Shown piece after piece: positions 33,602 through 46,543 of a stretch of DNA of 64,000 bases (position 1 is the first letter of the stretch; each line of letters opens with the position of its first letter). The notes under the pieces were generated by a model that was given only the letters and a program-made list of their open reading frames with translations, made no database searches and was not told the DNA's origin. The stretch is from Tipula vernalis. Its lineage: Eukaryota > Arthropoda > Insecta > Diptera > Tipulidae. The stretch is taken from NCBI GenBank assembly GCA_958295665.1, contig OY282558.1, forward strand, positions 142,146,577 through 142,210,576. Reading direction: 5' to 3'. A program made the position numbers and the translations under genes.

Positions 33602-35520
33602 ATGAAACGAAATAGACAAGAATATTTTACAAGCTATCGTCGTAGAAGAAATAGTGAAATAAATGAACGGCAACGAGTGAAGCGTTCACAACACCAAGTC
33701 GATATTAATAGACCTACAATTCATCTTGAACTTCGCAAATCCACGTACAAGTCGGCTATTTCGGGATCTTCAGAATTTTTTTTTTCCTCAGACACATGAT
33801 CTTGAACCGCTTTCGTTCACATGCATCCATTGCGCTGCAGTTCACTTCAAAAGTGAGCTTAAATCGAATTGTTGCCACAATGGTAAGTTGTCTAATTTAC
33901 CTACTTCCAACGCACATTTTCCAATTGAAATTAAAGAATTATACATTGGTACTGATCGCAAAAGCCGAAATTTCCGTGAGTTCATTAGGCAATACAGCAA
34001 CTCTAACGCCTTTGCTTCAATGGGAGCCAATATACATAATATACATGGCAGTGTTTATTGCTTTAAAGTTTCTGGTCAAGTCTACCACAAAACTGCTGAT
34101 AACATTCCAATTGACTTAAATTTGAATATGGGAAACGTCCACACTGCTGATGCCGATATTTTGTATGTTGAACTATTTCTTTATGATACTAATACCGCTG
34201 TCAATATTCGTATGAATAATCATTATAGCCTGCCTAAAAGAAATCATGACAACAATTGGTGATGTTTTGCATAACATATCACCTCACCATACGCTAGAAG
34301 TTATCAAAAGCTTCGAGAAGCATTCGAAACCGAATCAGCATATGCTGCCCAAAATAATTGCGAGATAAATAAAGTGTCCTTAGTTTATTATAGAAATTTA
34401 CAGGATGATCAAAGAGTGTATAATGCACCTACAAATGCTAAAGATGTTGCGTTAATTTATGTTCCCGGTCGTGATGGCAACATACCCGCCCAAATCGATT
34501 TTGCATTTTATCCTACCAATAGCAGAAGCATTAAGCGAATTAACTTCCTATCTAAACATTTGGACCCAATGATTTTTCTTCATTTTAACCCTAATAGAGA
34601 TTTTGGATGGACTACCAATATACCTCATAATACAACGAACTCTACGGCTGTACGAAATACTACCACCGTCCTACAATTTTACGCATATAAAATAGCAATT
34701 AGACCAACAATTTTTAGCCCTCTTCACTATGGGGGAAAGCTATTTCAGCAGTATATTGTATATGCTTATGCCCGTGTAGAAGCCAATCGCTTAATGTATA
34801 TTCGATCCAATCAAAAATCCCTTCGTGTTGATTCGTACAAAGGTCTTTTTGATAACAATGTAAGGGTTGGTAATTTATTCATACTTCCATCTTGATTTAC
34901 TGCGGTGGGCCAAGCTTTATGTCAAAACTTTATCAGGACAATATGGTGGGAAAATTTGGGCGCCCCCATTTATTTATCACGTTTACGTGTAATCCAGCGT
35001 GGCCAGAAATTAAATCGCAACTACATTCATTTCAAAACGCTTCAGATCGCCCTGATTTAGTTACACGAGTGTTCAATCTCAAATTAAAGGAGTTTTTGAA
35101 CGATATTACCAAATCCCATGTGTTTGGAAAAATATGCAGTTACGTTTATGTCATTGAGCACCAAAAACGTGGCCTTCCACATGGTCATTGTTTATTTACT
35201 CTCTGTAAGGAGGATAAGTTAAAATCAGCTGCAGATGTGGACAAATTCGTTTCAGCTGAAATTCCCAATAAAATTATACATCCGCAACTATACGATATGG
35301 TAATAAAACATAATATACATTCGCTTCCTTCGAAAGCTTAAAAAGTTTTGAAAATGTAGTATATTCAACTTACAGAGAAGCTGCTCGAGCTAGAGGTTTG
35401 ATAAACGATTCTGCAGAATTGCATTTTTGTCTTTCTGAAGCTTCGAAGTATATGCTTCCAAAATCATTACGCTCTCTTTTTGTTACAATTATTTGTCACT
35501 GCAATCCTTCAAACCCATTA
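33602..35520 (+). pseudogene. Helitron Rep/N-terminal part, degenerate
   Basis: Helitrons move by rolling-circle replication using a HUH endonuclease fused to a helicase. The N-terminal part can be followed through 33602-33799 (basic, Arg-rich), 33726-34262 and 34374-34895. The Rep core is open at 34892-35341 with LFITFTCNPAWPEI near 34970 and the HUH motif GLPHGHCLF at 35171-35197. After 35341 the frame shifts to FENVVYSTYREAARARGL, which already belongs to the pre-helicase region. The Rep C-terminus with the catalytic tyrosines is therefore missing. Several frameshifts; not functional. Confidence 0.88.
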
Positions 35521-35525
35521 CAATT

Positions 35526-36012
35526 TTAATTTTTAATTTTTGTTGAATGTTAATTAATTCTTGTAATTTCTAAATATGCTACCGGTCTTACGACACTTTT
35601 AAATGTGTTTTTTATTAACACGTAGAAACATTTTAGTTGTTACGAACGGTAATTCAACGAAAACCGGCTAATAGACAGAATTCTATTTATTTAATTTTTA
35701 ATTTAATATGTTCCGAAGATTGTAAGAGAATTCAATCCAGTTTCGAACTGATGAGCTTTTGATTATGAAAAAATCAATCCTCTCATCAGGCCGCGGCGAC
35801 TGGACTGACTATACCACAATTTACATTCTATATATACAGAATGTCCTGTGCTTTATGTACTAGCGAATCGTACTAATACAGATAAATTCAATTACAATTT
35901 TTTCTTCTTCACGACAATCACATAAGCTGTGAACGCTAATTTTACTTTTTAATTTTTGTTGAATGTTAATTAATTCTTGTAATTTCTAAATATGCTACCG
36001 GTCTTACGACAC
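35526..36012. mobile_element. 487-bp insertion with 68-bp terminal direct repeats in the Helitron
   Basis: The Helitron reading NPLQ|LFNDYKDY is split here. TACAATT occurs on both sides (35519-35525 and 36013-36019). The insertion starts and ends with the same 68-bp sequence (35530-35597 and 35946-36013, ending TACGACACT). Between them lies a TATA-like CTATATATAC near 35828 and no coding frame. It could be a miniature LTR-type element or a rearranged solo LTR. Confidence 0.72.
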
Positions 36013-37640
36013 TACAATTATTCAACGATTATAAAGATTATATGATTGAAGATTTCATTTATTCTGGTCTAGGGGAAGATACTGCGTTAACGAACTGCAT
36101 TATTTCGCTGCGAGATTTATGTGAAGATGTTGGGTTTGATCTCTTTACTGTATTACCAGTACCAAATTCAGAAATATATGCCAACCTTATTACAGCACCA
36201 CTTTGTATTCCTAACAATGAACCATATCTTTGGGATAATTTAAACGAAGCACAGCGTATGGCTGCTTCAAACATTTGGTCCTCTATTCAAGGTATAAATT
36301 CACAGAAATATTTCTACTCAGATGGCCCTGGAGGTTACGGAAAGACATTTTTGTAACGAGCATTAATAGAAAAACTCAGCACAATTAATAAAACAACATT
36401 ATGTATTGCTTGGACTGGAATTGCGGCAAATCTTCTGCCACATGGTATGACTTCACATTCTGCCTTTGCACTGCCTTTAAACCTTGACTGCGTTAAATTT
36501 CCTCAGTTATCAAAAAAACAAAAGGAAGTTACTAACATCAATTGATTGCCTTATATGGGACGAGGCACCTATGGCACCTGCAGTTGCTCTTGAAATTATT
36601 GACTTAGTATTTCGTGACTTAATGAAAAATAATTTACCTTTCGGTGGAAAATTTATTATATTAGGCGGCGACTTTCAGCAAGTTCTTCCTGTTATCCGAG
36701 GAGGAAACCGTGTCAGCGTTGTAAATGCTACAATAAAAAAGTCACCACTATGGAAACTTTTACAAATATTTAAGCTCGATCAAAATATGAGAGCAATCAC
36801 TGATCCAACTTTTTGCACATGGCTTCTTTCAATTGGCGATGGTAAATGTTGCTCCGATCAATCAATTAAAAAAACACAATATTCATAAATATACCAAATG
36901 AATTTCTATCAGACGATATCGTTACCGATACATTTGGCAATAACTTTACTCCAGGAGATGTGGCATCTATATCTCAGAGAGCGATTATTTATTCTAAAAA
37001 TGATGATGTTCGTCATATAAATGACACAGTATTGAACAATTTAAATGCCGAAGAAGTGTCCTTTTGTTCAGTAGATTCCGTTAAAAACGAAGATGGTACC
37101 GATGACAGTAATTTACAAGTGAATTTCCCAACAGAATTTTTGAATTCGTTAAATCCTTCTGGTCTTCCTCCACATATTTTAAAATTAAAAAAGGGCTCCA
37201 TCGTAATGCTTATGCGAAACCTATCTATTAAAAACGGTTTGTGTAATGGTACAAGATTAGCAGTCACAGATTTACAGAGGAACGTAATAAAAGTTGAAAT
37301 TTTAACTGGCACAGTAAAGGGTACTACACATTTCATTCCAAGAATATCTTTAGATACGTCGAACGATCCAGCATTACCTTTCAATTTAATAAGACATCAA
37401 TTTCCAGTACGTGTTGCATACGCAATGACAATAAACTTGGCACAAGGACAAACATTTCAAAAAATCGGCATTTATCTTCCTGAACCTATTTTTACCCATG
37501 GCCAGCTTTACACAGCACTATCAAGAGCAACACAATCTACTGCTCTAAATATTAAAATTATCGAAGGACCAAAACAAGGAAGTACTGTTGATGATGTCAC
37601 AGTAACCAACAATGTGGTATATCAGGAGGTTTTCTCTTAA
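36013..37640 (+). pseudogene. Helitron PIF1-like helicase, degenerate
   Basis: This superfamily-1 helicase would unwind DNA during transposition. In order: LFNDYKDYMIEDF resuming after the insertion (about 36018), Walker A GPGGYGKT at 36324-36347, a stop at 36354-36356, HSAFALPL near 36457, Walker B DEAP at 36559-36570, FGGKFIILGGDFQQVLPV near 36640-36690, LDQNMRA near 36776, LKKGSIVMLMRNL near 37187-37225, and YAMTINLAQGQTFQKIGIYL near 37410-37480 followed by LYTALSRA. The stop is at 37638-37640. Frame breaks are few (36354, about 36500 in an A run, about 36885), and the motifs themselves are intact. Confidence 0.9.
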
Positions 37641-38110
37641 ATATGTAAGTAAATATTCTATTTAATAAAGTTTAAATTTTGTTCCTAAATAATTCACCTT
37701 TTCCAGATTCTCGATACGAAAAACGGACCTACAACTGTACGTCTTCGAAGACGCGCAAGAGTCAAATTTGGAGTGAAAATTTGCTTCCCGTAGCGGAATT
37801 CATATATAAATAATAATAATAATAAATAAAACACTTAATTTAATTTTTGAAATTATTAAACAGTTTTATTTAAAAAATATTTTTGTTTTTGCTGCTGCTG
37901 CTGGCTGCCTCTAAAAATCCAAATTTGAATAAAAAAGAGTTGGGAGTCCGCGAGCAACAGAAATTTAGAAATAAAGAAACAAATTAATAATAAAATTGTA
38001 CAGGTAACCCCTAGTAAAAATGTAAAATGTACAAGGTAATGAAATGTAAGTATATAACGAATAACAATTATAATCGAATAATATCTAAATATATAATGCA
38101 AAAGTACAGG
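37641..38110. other. Helitron 3' flank, AT-rich
   Basis: Contains the perfect palindrome CGTCTTCGAAGACG at 37740-37753, about 100 bases after the helicase stop. It may be part of a Helitron terminal hairpin, but no CTRR end could be fixed. (AAT)n at 37808-37830 and CAG-type repeats near 37890. Confidence 0.45.
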
Positions 38111-38111
38111 G

Positions 38112-39600
38112 GTGGATTATAAAAGACGTTACATAAGCCCCTCTGAAGCTATATGGCGCACAAACGATTATTTGATGCACTGGCAATCGCATGCCATAAT
38201 ACGTTTGGCAGTATATTTACCAAAGGAACAGTCTGTTGAGTTTCTGGAAGGTTAAGAACAGCAAGCGGCAGAGAAAGTTAAAGATACTACTAGCGTGGTT
38301 TAAGTTAAATCAAAAAACGCTAAAACTTCCAGCGATGACGGAAAGCCAAGACAATTATCAGGAAGGTGTTAACAATGGTGATGCTTTTGATAATACCGAA
38401 AATATTGAAATTCCCGAACAAGTAAGGGAAAATCATAACGAAGATGAAAACGACAACGAAGATATTGTTAATAGTGATTTAGAAGAGAGTGATGCACATT
38501 CAAGTTTTTAAGGGACAAAACCTATTGTACACAGAAATTCCTAAATACGATGTGTTTAAAAAAGGGGATTGGGTCCCCAGACAGCAGCGAAGAGAAAAAG
38601 TCATTAGTATAGAATGTATACAGTGTGGATGAATGACCCCCACTCTCCTTTTAAATTATCAGTGCCCCTAACGGACACAAGCTGCAGAGGCAGATATGAT
38701 AAGAGCTGCCAAACTCATTGTTTGAGAAAAGGCTGAAATGACACCCGGAATCGCACTTGAGGTAGTCAATAGACTTCTTAAGAAACTTTTCAGTAATGAA
38801 AAAATGTTAGAGAATATGGTAATCCTCTTTGGAGGAGATTTTAGGCAAATACTGTACACATAGTAACCGAGTTACCTCTCTGGCCAACAATTATCCCAGT
38901 GAAGTTTACTACAAATATGCGAACTGGGGAAGACAAAGAATTTAACAATTGCGGTTAAATGAGTTGGGTGATGGATGCGGTTAAATGAGTTGGAATTAAC
39001 CAACTCACATGATCTTGGAGAATATATTTTTGAAATACCTGAAGAATTCATTCTTCAAAGGATCATTGATAGATGAAATTTTTGCAAAAATGTTTACTGC
39101 TGTGGAATCTAAATATTTTGCCAATAGAGCATTATTGTGTCCTTTAAACGAGGACACACTTAAAATGAATGACGACGTTTTAAGTCGATTAGAAGGAGAA
39201 GGAAAAGTATATTACAGTGTGGATTCTGTACTTAATGATGATGAAGAGGAAACAACAAATTTCCCAACGGAATTTTTAAATGCAATAACTCCATTAGGTA
39301 TACCTGCGTACATGCTTTAAACATGACTCATTACAACTCAAATGAAAGCAAACGTTATATTTGCTGAAGTCTTGACAGGAAGATCAAAAGGAGATGAAAT
39401 TGCAATTACAAGAATTTAATTAGCTCCTTCTGACAATAATTTTCTCTTTATATTGCGAAGGCGACAGTTTTTAATATTGACTATAAATAAATCTCAAGGG
39501 GAAACCTTCAATTAATTAAACATGGCATACGTGTAATTAATGAATATTGACATGCTCTAGCTCGCGCGGTCTCTTTTCCTGGCTGTGAAATAATCAATTC
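38112..39600 (+). pseudogene. Second Helitron helicase remnant, older
   Basis: RYISPSEAIWRTNDYLMHWQ and HAIIRLAVYLPKEQSVEFL (38130-38250) are the block that precedes the helicase in Helitrons, and this block is deleted from the neighbour upstream. Then follow an acidic stretch (38340-38510), EIPKYDVFKKGDW (about 38540), FGGDFRQIL (about 38830), ALLCPLNEDTLKMND (about 39125), NFPTEFLNAITPLGIPAYML (to 39320) and TINKSQGETF (about 39480). Walker A is not found. Stops and shifts are frequent, more than in the copy at 36 kb, and the protein differs, so this is a separate and older insertion in the same orientation. Confidence 0.8.
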
Positions 39601-40420
39601 CAATTGTGATACGTAGGAATTCTTGAAGCAATAATGTTTGTTCTGCAACTCTCGATCTGAGGCTTATCCAATCGATTAATTACAAGCAATTTTTTTGTGA
39701 AGTTCAACCGTATAGAAATCAGATGTTCATGATGGAATTTTTCCTGCTGAATGGCAGCATAACTTCTTTCTCTCATAAGGGATCATTATTCGGTTCACCT
39801 ATACTAAGTCACAACTCAGTAACATGCAATAAGTATACGAGTGTACCTATGAAATATGCATGCATGAACTTCGAAAGATCGCTCAATATGAAGGAAATTC
39901 TTGTGGATACTTTTCTCGATATCACAAAGAAGCTTACCTCGTTTTTAAGTCTATGCCATTGTGACATGGATCTACGCCCAAATCGTACATTGTTAAGATG
40001 TAGTTGGATTCTTTTAGTCTCAGTAAAAGTTGTCAACTTTTTGCCAGGTTCTTTGATTTTTATGAGGATCATCAGACTCTGATTGATGCTGTCAACCAAC
40101 CGAAAGGCATCGCAATAACCTGGGTAATATCATTTTAACGGCTTACAAAAATCCTATTAGTTACAAGCGAGGCTCAGGTATTTAACATTACCAACCATAC
40201 TACACAAAACGCCGTCATTACATAAAAACTCTAAACAACATGTTTCGGACTGTTAAGACCGACAAAATATTTCCATATACCGCATCATTTAGGAACAGAT
40301 AAAGGCCCCGAAGGTACATCGACAATATCAGGCTGAATTTATACTTCAAAATTAAGGTATTAAGTGAATTGTATTCAAATTTTGGAATCACAAATATTCG
40401 AATCCAAAAGTGTCACTAAG
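39601..40420. other. No recognised feature
   Basis: Open frames at 39723-40082 (+) and 39809-40099 (-) overlap on opposite strands and match nothing I know. Confidence 0.45.
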
Positions 40421-42070
40421 TTAGACAGGATTGGCGTACAAAACAAATTGCTTCTGAACACTTTCAATGCTAACTGGATGGCACTTATAAAATGGGGACC
40501 ACATCTGAAAAGCGTATTCTAGAACTGAACGAACAAAGGATATATACAGAGTTTTCAGTGTGAGTGGGTCGCTAAAAGTTAGATCACAAGTAAGGGTTAT
40601 GGCTAAGTCGGACATGAATTCAATTGTATCAACAGCAATATTATATAAAAAAATATTGTTGGAATATTGGCGAGCGCATCCGAGAGAATGATAAAATCCT
40701 GCATTTACCCCAATTCAGCAACTATTTGTTATTAAACGACCAACGGCAAAAGTTATTCAAGTTACTTTGCAATTTCACACAATCAGCAATCTCATTAATT
40801 GGAGCAAATATTTTCATATCCGCTGCGTAAAGCAGACAATGTGCAAATTCAAAACACTCAACAATATCATTAACAAATAATGAAAATGAAAGCGGACCAA
40901 TGTGACTTACTTGAGGAACTCCTGAGGTAACACGAAATGAACGAGAGCTAAAATCGTTAATCTTATCGTTAATCTTAACCAAGTGGTAACGATCAGAAAG
41001 GTATGAATGCATCTACTTAATAGGGATAAACTGACAATCTAGCTTTTCGATAACATTCGAATGGTCAATTTTATCGAAAGCATTTGGAAAATCGGTGTTT
41101 ACGACAACTAAGTGTTGCCTATGTTCTAGTCTACTATATAAATGTCCACAAAAAGAGACTAGAGCGATAGCTCCAAGTACATAAGGTCATAATCAGTGAC
41201 TGCTAATCCCTTTTGGTCGATGGAACAGGCCGTGAAAACTCCATCAACATCAATCCAAGTAATATCTGGAAGATTGAAGTCACCAGTAACAATTAGTTCT
41301 TCACCAACACGAACCAATGGCGCAATAGCAGAATCGATGAAATTAATAATTCCAAGATAATATTTGCAGCAACTACGAGGATGGAGGCACTGGCTACATT
41401 AGTACATACTGCAATAACATCATAAGTTGGATGGCATGCAATGAGCTCGTATCGGTAAGGTAAGGCATGCAATCGGCTCGTATTTAGTAAGCCATGTTTC
41501 CGATATAATGTTCACATCGTACACGTTGTCAAGCACGCCAGGCAAGAATAATTTAGCTTTACCTCGAATGGTAAAGGAATTAAGGAACTTATAGGCGGAG
41601 GCATCCTGCTTGAAAATATATCACTTAAATTACGGGATAATTGAGTGGTATAAACTTGACCCGTGTAGACAAAGTTGTCCGAAAATGTTTATCGTAAGAC
41701 TCCCGAATGTGTACACCGGTTGGCCAAGTATTAGGGTTTAGGGCATTAATACGTACATCAGCTTTTATGCCCAATTTGAAGCAAACAAAGTGCAGAGATT
41801 CGATACTCCTTTGTTTAGGGACTAGTTTGAATGCTTTACAGTCTTCAATCTCCAAACAAGTTTTAGCCATGGACACAGTTTCATTTTCAGTACAATGGCC
41901 TTTACCCCAAAATTTTTCGAAAATTGTCTGCTACCATGAATAGTTTTTGTGCCCAGATTTTGAAAATGCTTGTTCCCAACTGGAGGCACGACAACACTGG
42001 AACTCATAGAGGAATAAGTCACCACGTCAGAAAAGGTTCCAGTGGAGGCCGGAGGATTTTGCATGGCTGA
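40421..42070 (-). pseudogene. Jockey-like non-LTR retrotransposon fragments
   Basis: Read on the minus strand from high to low coordinates: an ORF1-like piece (42064-41625) with NPNTWPTGVHIRE; an endonuclease piece with GDFNLPDITWIDVDG near 41290-41240; an RT piece with TDFPNAFDKIDHSNVIEKL near 41085-41040; YLSDRYHLV, SGVPQVSHIGPLSFSLFVND and LLYAADMK (41012-40722), where the catalytic YADD reads YAAD; and a thumb piece at 40615-40421 with LYISFVRSVLEY. Order and motifs are those of Jockey/CR1-group elements. Large gaps and stops show internal deletion and decay. Confidence 0.8.
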
Positions 42071-43660
42071 GGACTAATACGCATAACAACAGGCAATAGG
42101 TATACCTTTTACGATTTTATCGGACATGAAATGAATTTTAGTTGCTCGTACAGGAGAACATAAAGACATAAACTCATATGCTGTACTTATTAATTTTCAC
42201 CCATGAACTAAACAACACGCCCAAACCTGTCACAATTTTGTGTGGGATGAAAATATGTGCCTGCGAACAACTTTGTAGAATTCGCAAATTAAAAAAATTA
42301 AAAAAATCATTAAAAGTAATGACAAAAACTCTATCTCATAAAAATCGTCACAAAAATGTCTATTAATAACCAATAATCACTTCCATTCAAATATAATCTT
42401 CAATCAATTTACACAGAGATCACAAGACGAGAAGAAAATGAGTTTTTCTTATTACTACGCACACACACACATCCAAATAGTATCCGAATTGAATTTGATT
42501 GATTTCTTTTCTCGCATTTTTTTTTTCTTCCCAAAATTAGATTCGATTTTCGGTTATCTTCATTTATTTAGGGAAATTGAGTTTTCTTCCACTTTTTGTT
42601 GTTATTAACTATATTTTTCTAATCAAAATGTAATCAGTTGGTTTATTTATAACAATAATAACTCGATAAAACTCGATACTTAAAATACGGTCATTCGTAT
42701 TGTCTGTACGGTGTGAATTCAATCAATCGATTCTTAATAATGTTGTTATATTCGTTAATGACTTATTTAATTAGATTTTCGGTTAACAAAACAAAGTAAA
42801 TAACGATTTTTATATAGGTAAATATTTTTTATTATATATGCTGCCATCTACATAAAAATAGCGAAAGTTTTTTTTTTTTTGTACAAAATGTGTACCAACT
42901 AATTCGTTAAGCCGAGATACAATTTCGTTGACTCTGTATAGTGTAGATGGAGAATTTTTATTATACGTAATAACGAATAAATTACGTATTTGGTTTAGTA
43001 TTTGGTGTTACACAAAATAACAAAAATATTAAATTATGCAAGTGTTATGAAATTAATTATTTGTATTTGTGAAGAGCGACTGTTTATTATTACATTGGTC
43101 AAATGTACGTACATCTCCTCCACAGTGGACCTTTTATATGTTTGTGCCTGAATTATAATCCACTTTGCATCCAAATACAAAAAAAAAGAAAATTGAAAGA
43201 TTTTTTTTATCTTAAGATTTTCTTCGTACTTTATTATAACGGTATTTTGTTATAAGGAGAATCTGGATCATCTTAAATTTGCTAATTAAAATGTGATAAA
43301 ATAATTAATTTTCCACAAAAAGTTTTTTCCGTTTTTGACATTTACTCATTATTGTATCTAATTATGGATTATGATTAAAAAATTTTCCTTTCTATTGTTG
43401 TTGCTATTGTTGCGTTTTGATATAATTAACCCTTTTCGAAAACTTATCTGTACATTATATAAATACAAGGAAGTATAATACAACAACAAACTTTCTTAAC
43501 AAAGTCTCGCTTTTTTTTTGTAAGCAAATTTGAAAAATTTATAAATTATTAATCCTTTGTGTTTAGTCTTATCGAATTTAATAATAAAGTTCCCTTAAAA
43601 ATATTAAAGCTCAGTTCATGAGTGAGTACATAAATCGATTTGTATTCAACCAGATTCAAT
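42071..43660. other. 1.6-kb AT-rich interval with no recognised feature
   Basis: Nothing supported. Homopolymer A and T runs are frequent. Confidence 0.45.
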
Positions 43661-43669
43661 TTAAACGTG

Positions 43670-44210
43670 TAGAGTTGCTGGATCTCCCATCGGGCGCATC
43701 CCTATGCCGCGGATAAGGGAATGCCATCACCGGCTTGTCTGCGGCTAGATGGGAAATAAAATACCACTCACAGAACAAAACTAGCAGCAGCGTCTGTCCA
43801 TCACGAAGTGCGGCTTCAAACAGCATCTGTTCCTCATGTTAAAGGCGGCTGAGTTTTTTTTTTTTACCTGAGGAGGAAACTTTTACGGTGAAGGGAGTCA
43901 GCAAGCGGGCTTCCAGCCACCAAGATCCAGTGACTACAGTGCTGTAGTAATGCAAGACTTGGTTACACTTGGAGATCAATTTCAACAAATTCATTATCTA
44001 ATACGGAGCCAGAAGTGGTAAATGACACGACGAATATACACCTTGGAAAGCGCAGCAGCGATACTAGCCTTATAGAGAGCACTAAACGTAATGTACATAT
44101 AACACAAACTGGCATCGATCGATATATTATTGTAAAACGGAAAAGAGATAGCCCAAAAAATGAAAAACTACTAACAAGTAAGAAACCAAATGTCGAAAAG
44201 TACCGCTAAA
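43670..44210 (+). other. GC-rich, UTR-like segment plus a small basic frame
   Basis: 43675-43970 is strikingly richer in GC than its surroundings (CATCGGGCGCATCCC, GCCGCGG, CACCGGC). Such GC-rich leaders are typical of non-LTR element 5' UTRs, as at 57659 in this window. A 64-codon Lys/Arg-rich frame follows at 44015-44209 and could be a decayed ORF1 start, but no domain is recognisable. Inference only. Confidence 0.35.
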
Positions 44211-44865
44211 AACCGATTTGAAATGTTCGCCGATAAGGACGTGGAAGAGAGCAAACCTGAAAAAGGAAACATTTAAGAACAGGCAAATCGAAAATACAAG
44301 CTACCTCCAATCGTGTTGGCCCTGGGTGTAAATACCGAATATGTGTTTCTTTCATAATTTTATCAGTGACTACATGTTTTTTCGGGAGAAGCATTGGAAT
44401 GTTTCACGTCGTATGGTGCATTTAGATTACCAAATCTTCCTCCGATTCTTAACAGACCTTCTTCATCGACGGATGGATACAACGAAATAATTTTACTTTT
44501 AGTGCCAATTTTTTTGGTTTGCTCTATCTGCTTTATTTTTTGAAGAGTTCTACAGTATCCAGGTGTCGATTCATCACGCTGAACTTTAAAATCCTTGTCA
44601 AGATACGCTTAATTTTTGAATATGATGCCACTCTCTTAAATAATTCTTCTAACGTATGGTTATACGGCGATTCGGTGTTAGTTCTGAATGCAATAGCTCT
44701 TCCTTCTAACGTGGCGTATTGCTATTTATACGTGTCTGCGATTGAGTAACCAAGAAGGTCCCGTCCACCATAGAGGGCAATCCAGTAGCTGCTTAGGAGT
44801 CACACACATCAGTACCACAGTAGCTGCTTAGGAGTCACATAGATTTTCCAATATCTCCGAGGTCC
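44211..44865. other. No firm feature; contains a short direct repeat
   Basis: AGTAGCTGCTTAGGAGTCACA occurs twice about 38 bases apart near 44782 and 44820. The stretch may be a further decayed part of the BEL fragment that follows, but nothing is readable. Confidence 0.4.
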
Positions 44866-44869
44866 TAAT

Positions 44870-45840
44870 TCCCGATAAAGCATTTCCACCGCATCGGAAC
44901 TCCGGATAGCCATGATAACACGATTTGAGAGTCAGTCCATGCGTAACATTCTGGATTATTTGCGTCTAACGCTTTTTTAGTGTGTTAATACAGCTCCACA
45001 TAATTCCAAACGTGGTAATGACCCTTGTTTCAGCGGTGCAACCTTGGTTTTTGAAATAACAATGGTTGTACTTGTTTGCCCATTTTCGTTGCTTGTACGG
45101 AGATATACGACCGCTGCATACGTATGCTCTGACGCGTCACAAAATCCGTGAATTTGTACATTTGTTGTAAAATTTAAGTCTTCAAAAATCGGGGAAGCTC
45201 GACTTTCCTCAATTCCAATAAAGATGATTGGTTCGCCTTCCATTGCTGCTCTATATGTTCGAGAAGTGGATCATCCAAGTCTAATTTTCTGAGCCATAAT
45301 TTCTGTAGACTTATTTTAAATATTATTATACCGGGTGAAACCCAGCCCAACGGATCAAAGATTCGTGCTATTTGAGACAACATTTAGCTTAGAGGACAAC
45401 TATTTGATGGATGGATTCCATTATAGTATTAACGTTTTTACGGTTGTGGAGTCATCATCGATATTTAAGTTTTCATCATCTATCAATTCTGCTGGAATGC
45501 CGCTCATCAGCTCTGTTGAGTTTGACCTCCACTTGCGCAATTTAAACCCACCTTTAACCAGCATATTTGAAACTTCGAGTTTGCATCTGATAAACAATCG
45601 TCCACGTAAAAATCACGTTTCGCTATAATGGAACCTACTGGAAAAAGTGATTTATAATCCTCGGCAATTTGATGCAGTGTTCGGACTGCCAGACAGGGAG
45701 CGCAAGATGTTCCATATATCATCAAAATAGAAACTAAATCCTTTAGAATTGTAGGACCAACTAACAACTTAAGATTTGCACAAACTATCGAATACCACTC
45801 GCAATTTCGTTGTTGTACTGTCACTCTTCACCACAGCATG
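44870..45840 (-). pseudogene. pol: BEL/Pao pol fragment 1 (RT end and RNase H)
   Basis: On the minus strand: YGTSCAPCLAVRTLHQIAEDY near 45720-45660 followed by FYVDD (about 45600), the BEL/Pao form of the RT catalytic box; FKLRKWRSN near 45540; ARIFDPLGWVSPGIIIFK near 45365-45310; then FCDASEHTYAAVVYLR near 45150-45105 and SKTKVAPLKQGSLPRLELCGA near 45050-44990, the unmistakable BEL/Pao RNase H. The order from high to low coordinates is normal, and frames change about twice. Neither LTR nor integrase was found. Confidence 0.88.
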
Positions 45841-45844
45841 ATGT

Positions 45845-46540
45845 GGTAGATAAAAAACACTGCTTCTGGTTGCAATAAAGAATTAATCAAAAGTTAATAT
45901 TACAATTCTCAGATGACTCTGAAACCTAGATATAATTAATGTACATTACTAATTCATTATAACTAATTCTGTATCTTAAATTAATAACTTTAATAACAGG
46001 ATCCATAGATTTTCGGGACACCCATCAACTACTCAATTATATCTTTATAAAAAAATAAAAATTAAAATCAAATAAAATAGAAATTAAATTTAAAATTAAA
46101 AATTAAAATTAAAATTTTAATTTAAAAATAATATAAATTAGTTACAAGTATAAATCCAAGTCTCCCAACAACCTTTATTCCATAACAGCCTTCACTAAGT
46201 ATTTACTCACTTTGTATTCACCCCTACATACCATAAAAAACACACAGATCGAAAACTCTTAAAATCATTATCTAACCTACAATAATTTTCATATCAGTAA
46301 TAATTTATCTTTCCCATTTTCAACTATTACACAGTCCCTTACCAGCTCATTTATCCTTTTTAATCAAAATTCACTATTCTTATTCAACATTCACACTCAT
46401 GTTCCTCATCAAGAATTTTATCAGAATTTGCTTACCATAGCACACAAACTTTCAATAGAAGATACCTAATTTCCTTCATACCCACCCCTACTCTCCATAT
46501 TTATTCACCCCTTAAGTAATGATAATTTGACATTTACGAC
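45845..46540. other. AT-rich low-complexity interval
   Basis: 46045-46140 is an AAATTAAAAT-type low-complexity run. The rest is pyrimidine-rich with no coding signal. It may belong to the upstream leader of the OTU-type element interrupted by the Harbinger insertion. Confidence 0.45.
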
Positions 46541-46543
46541 CAG

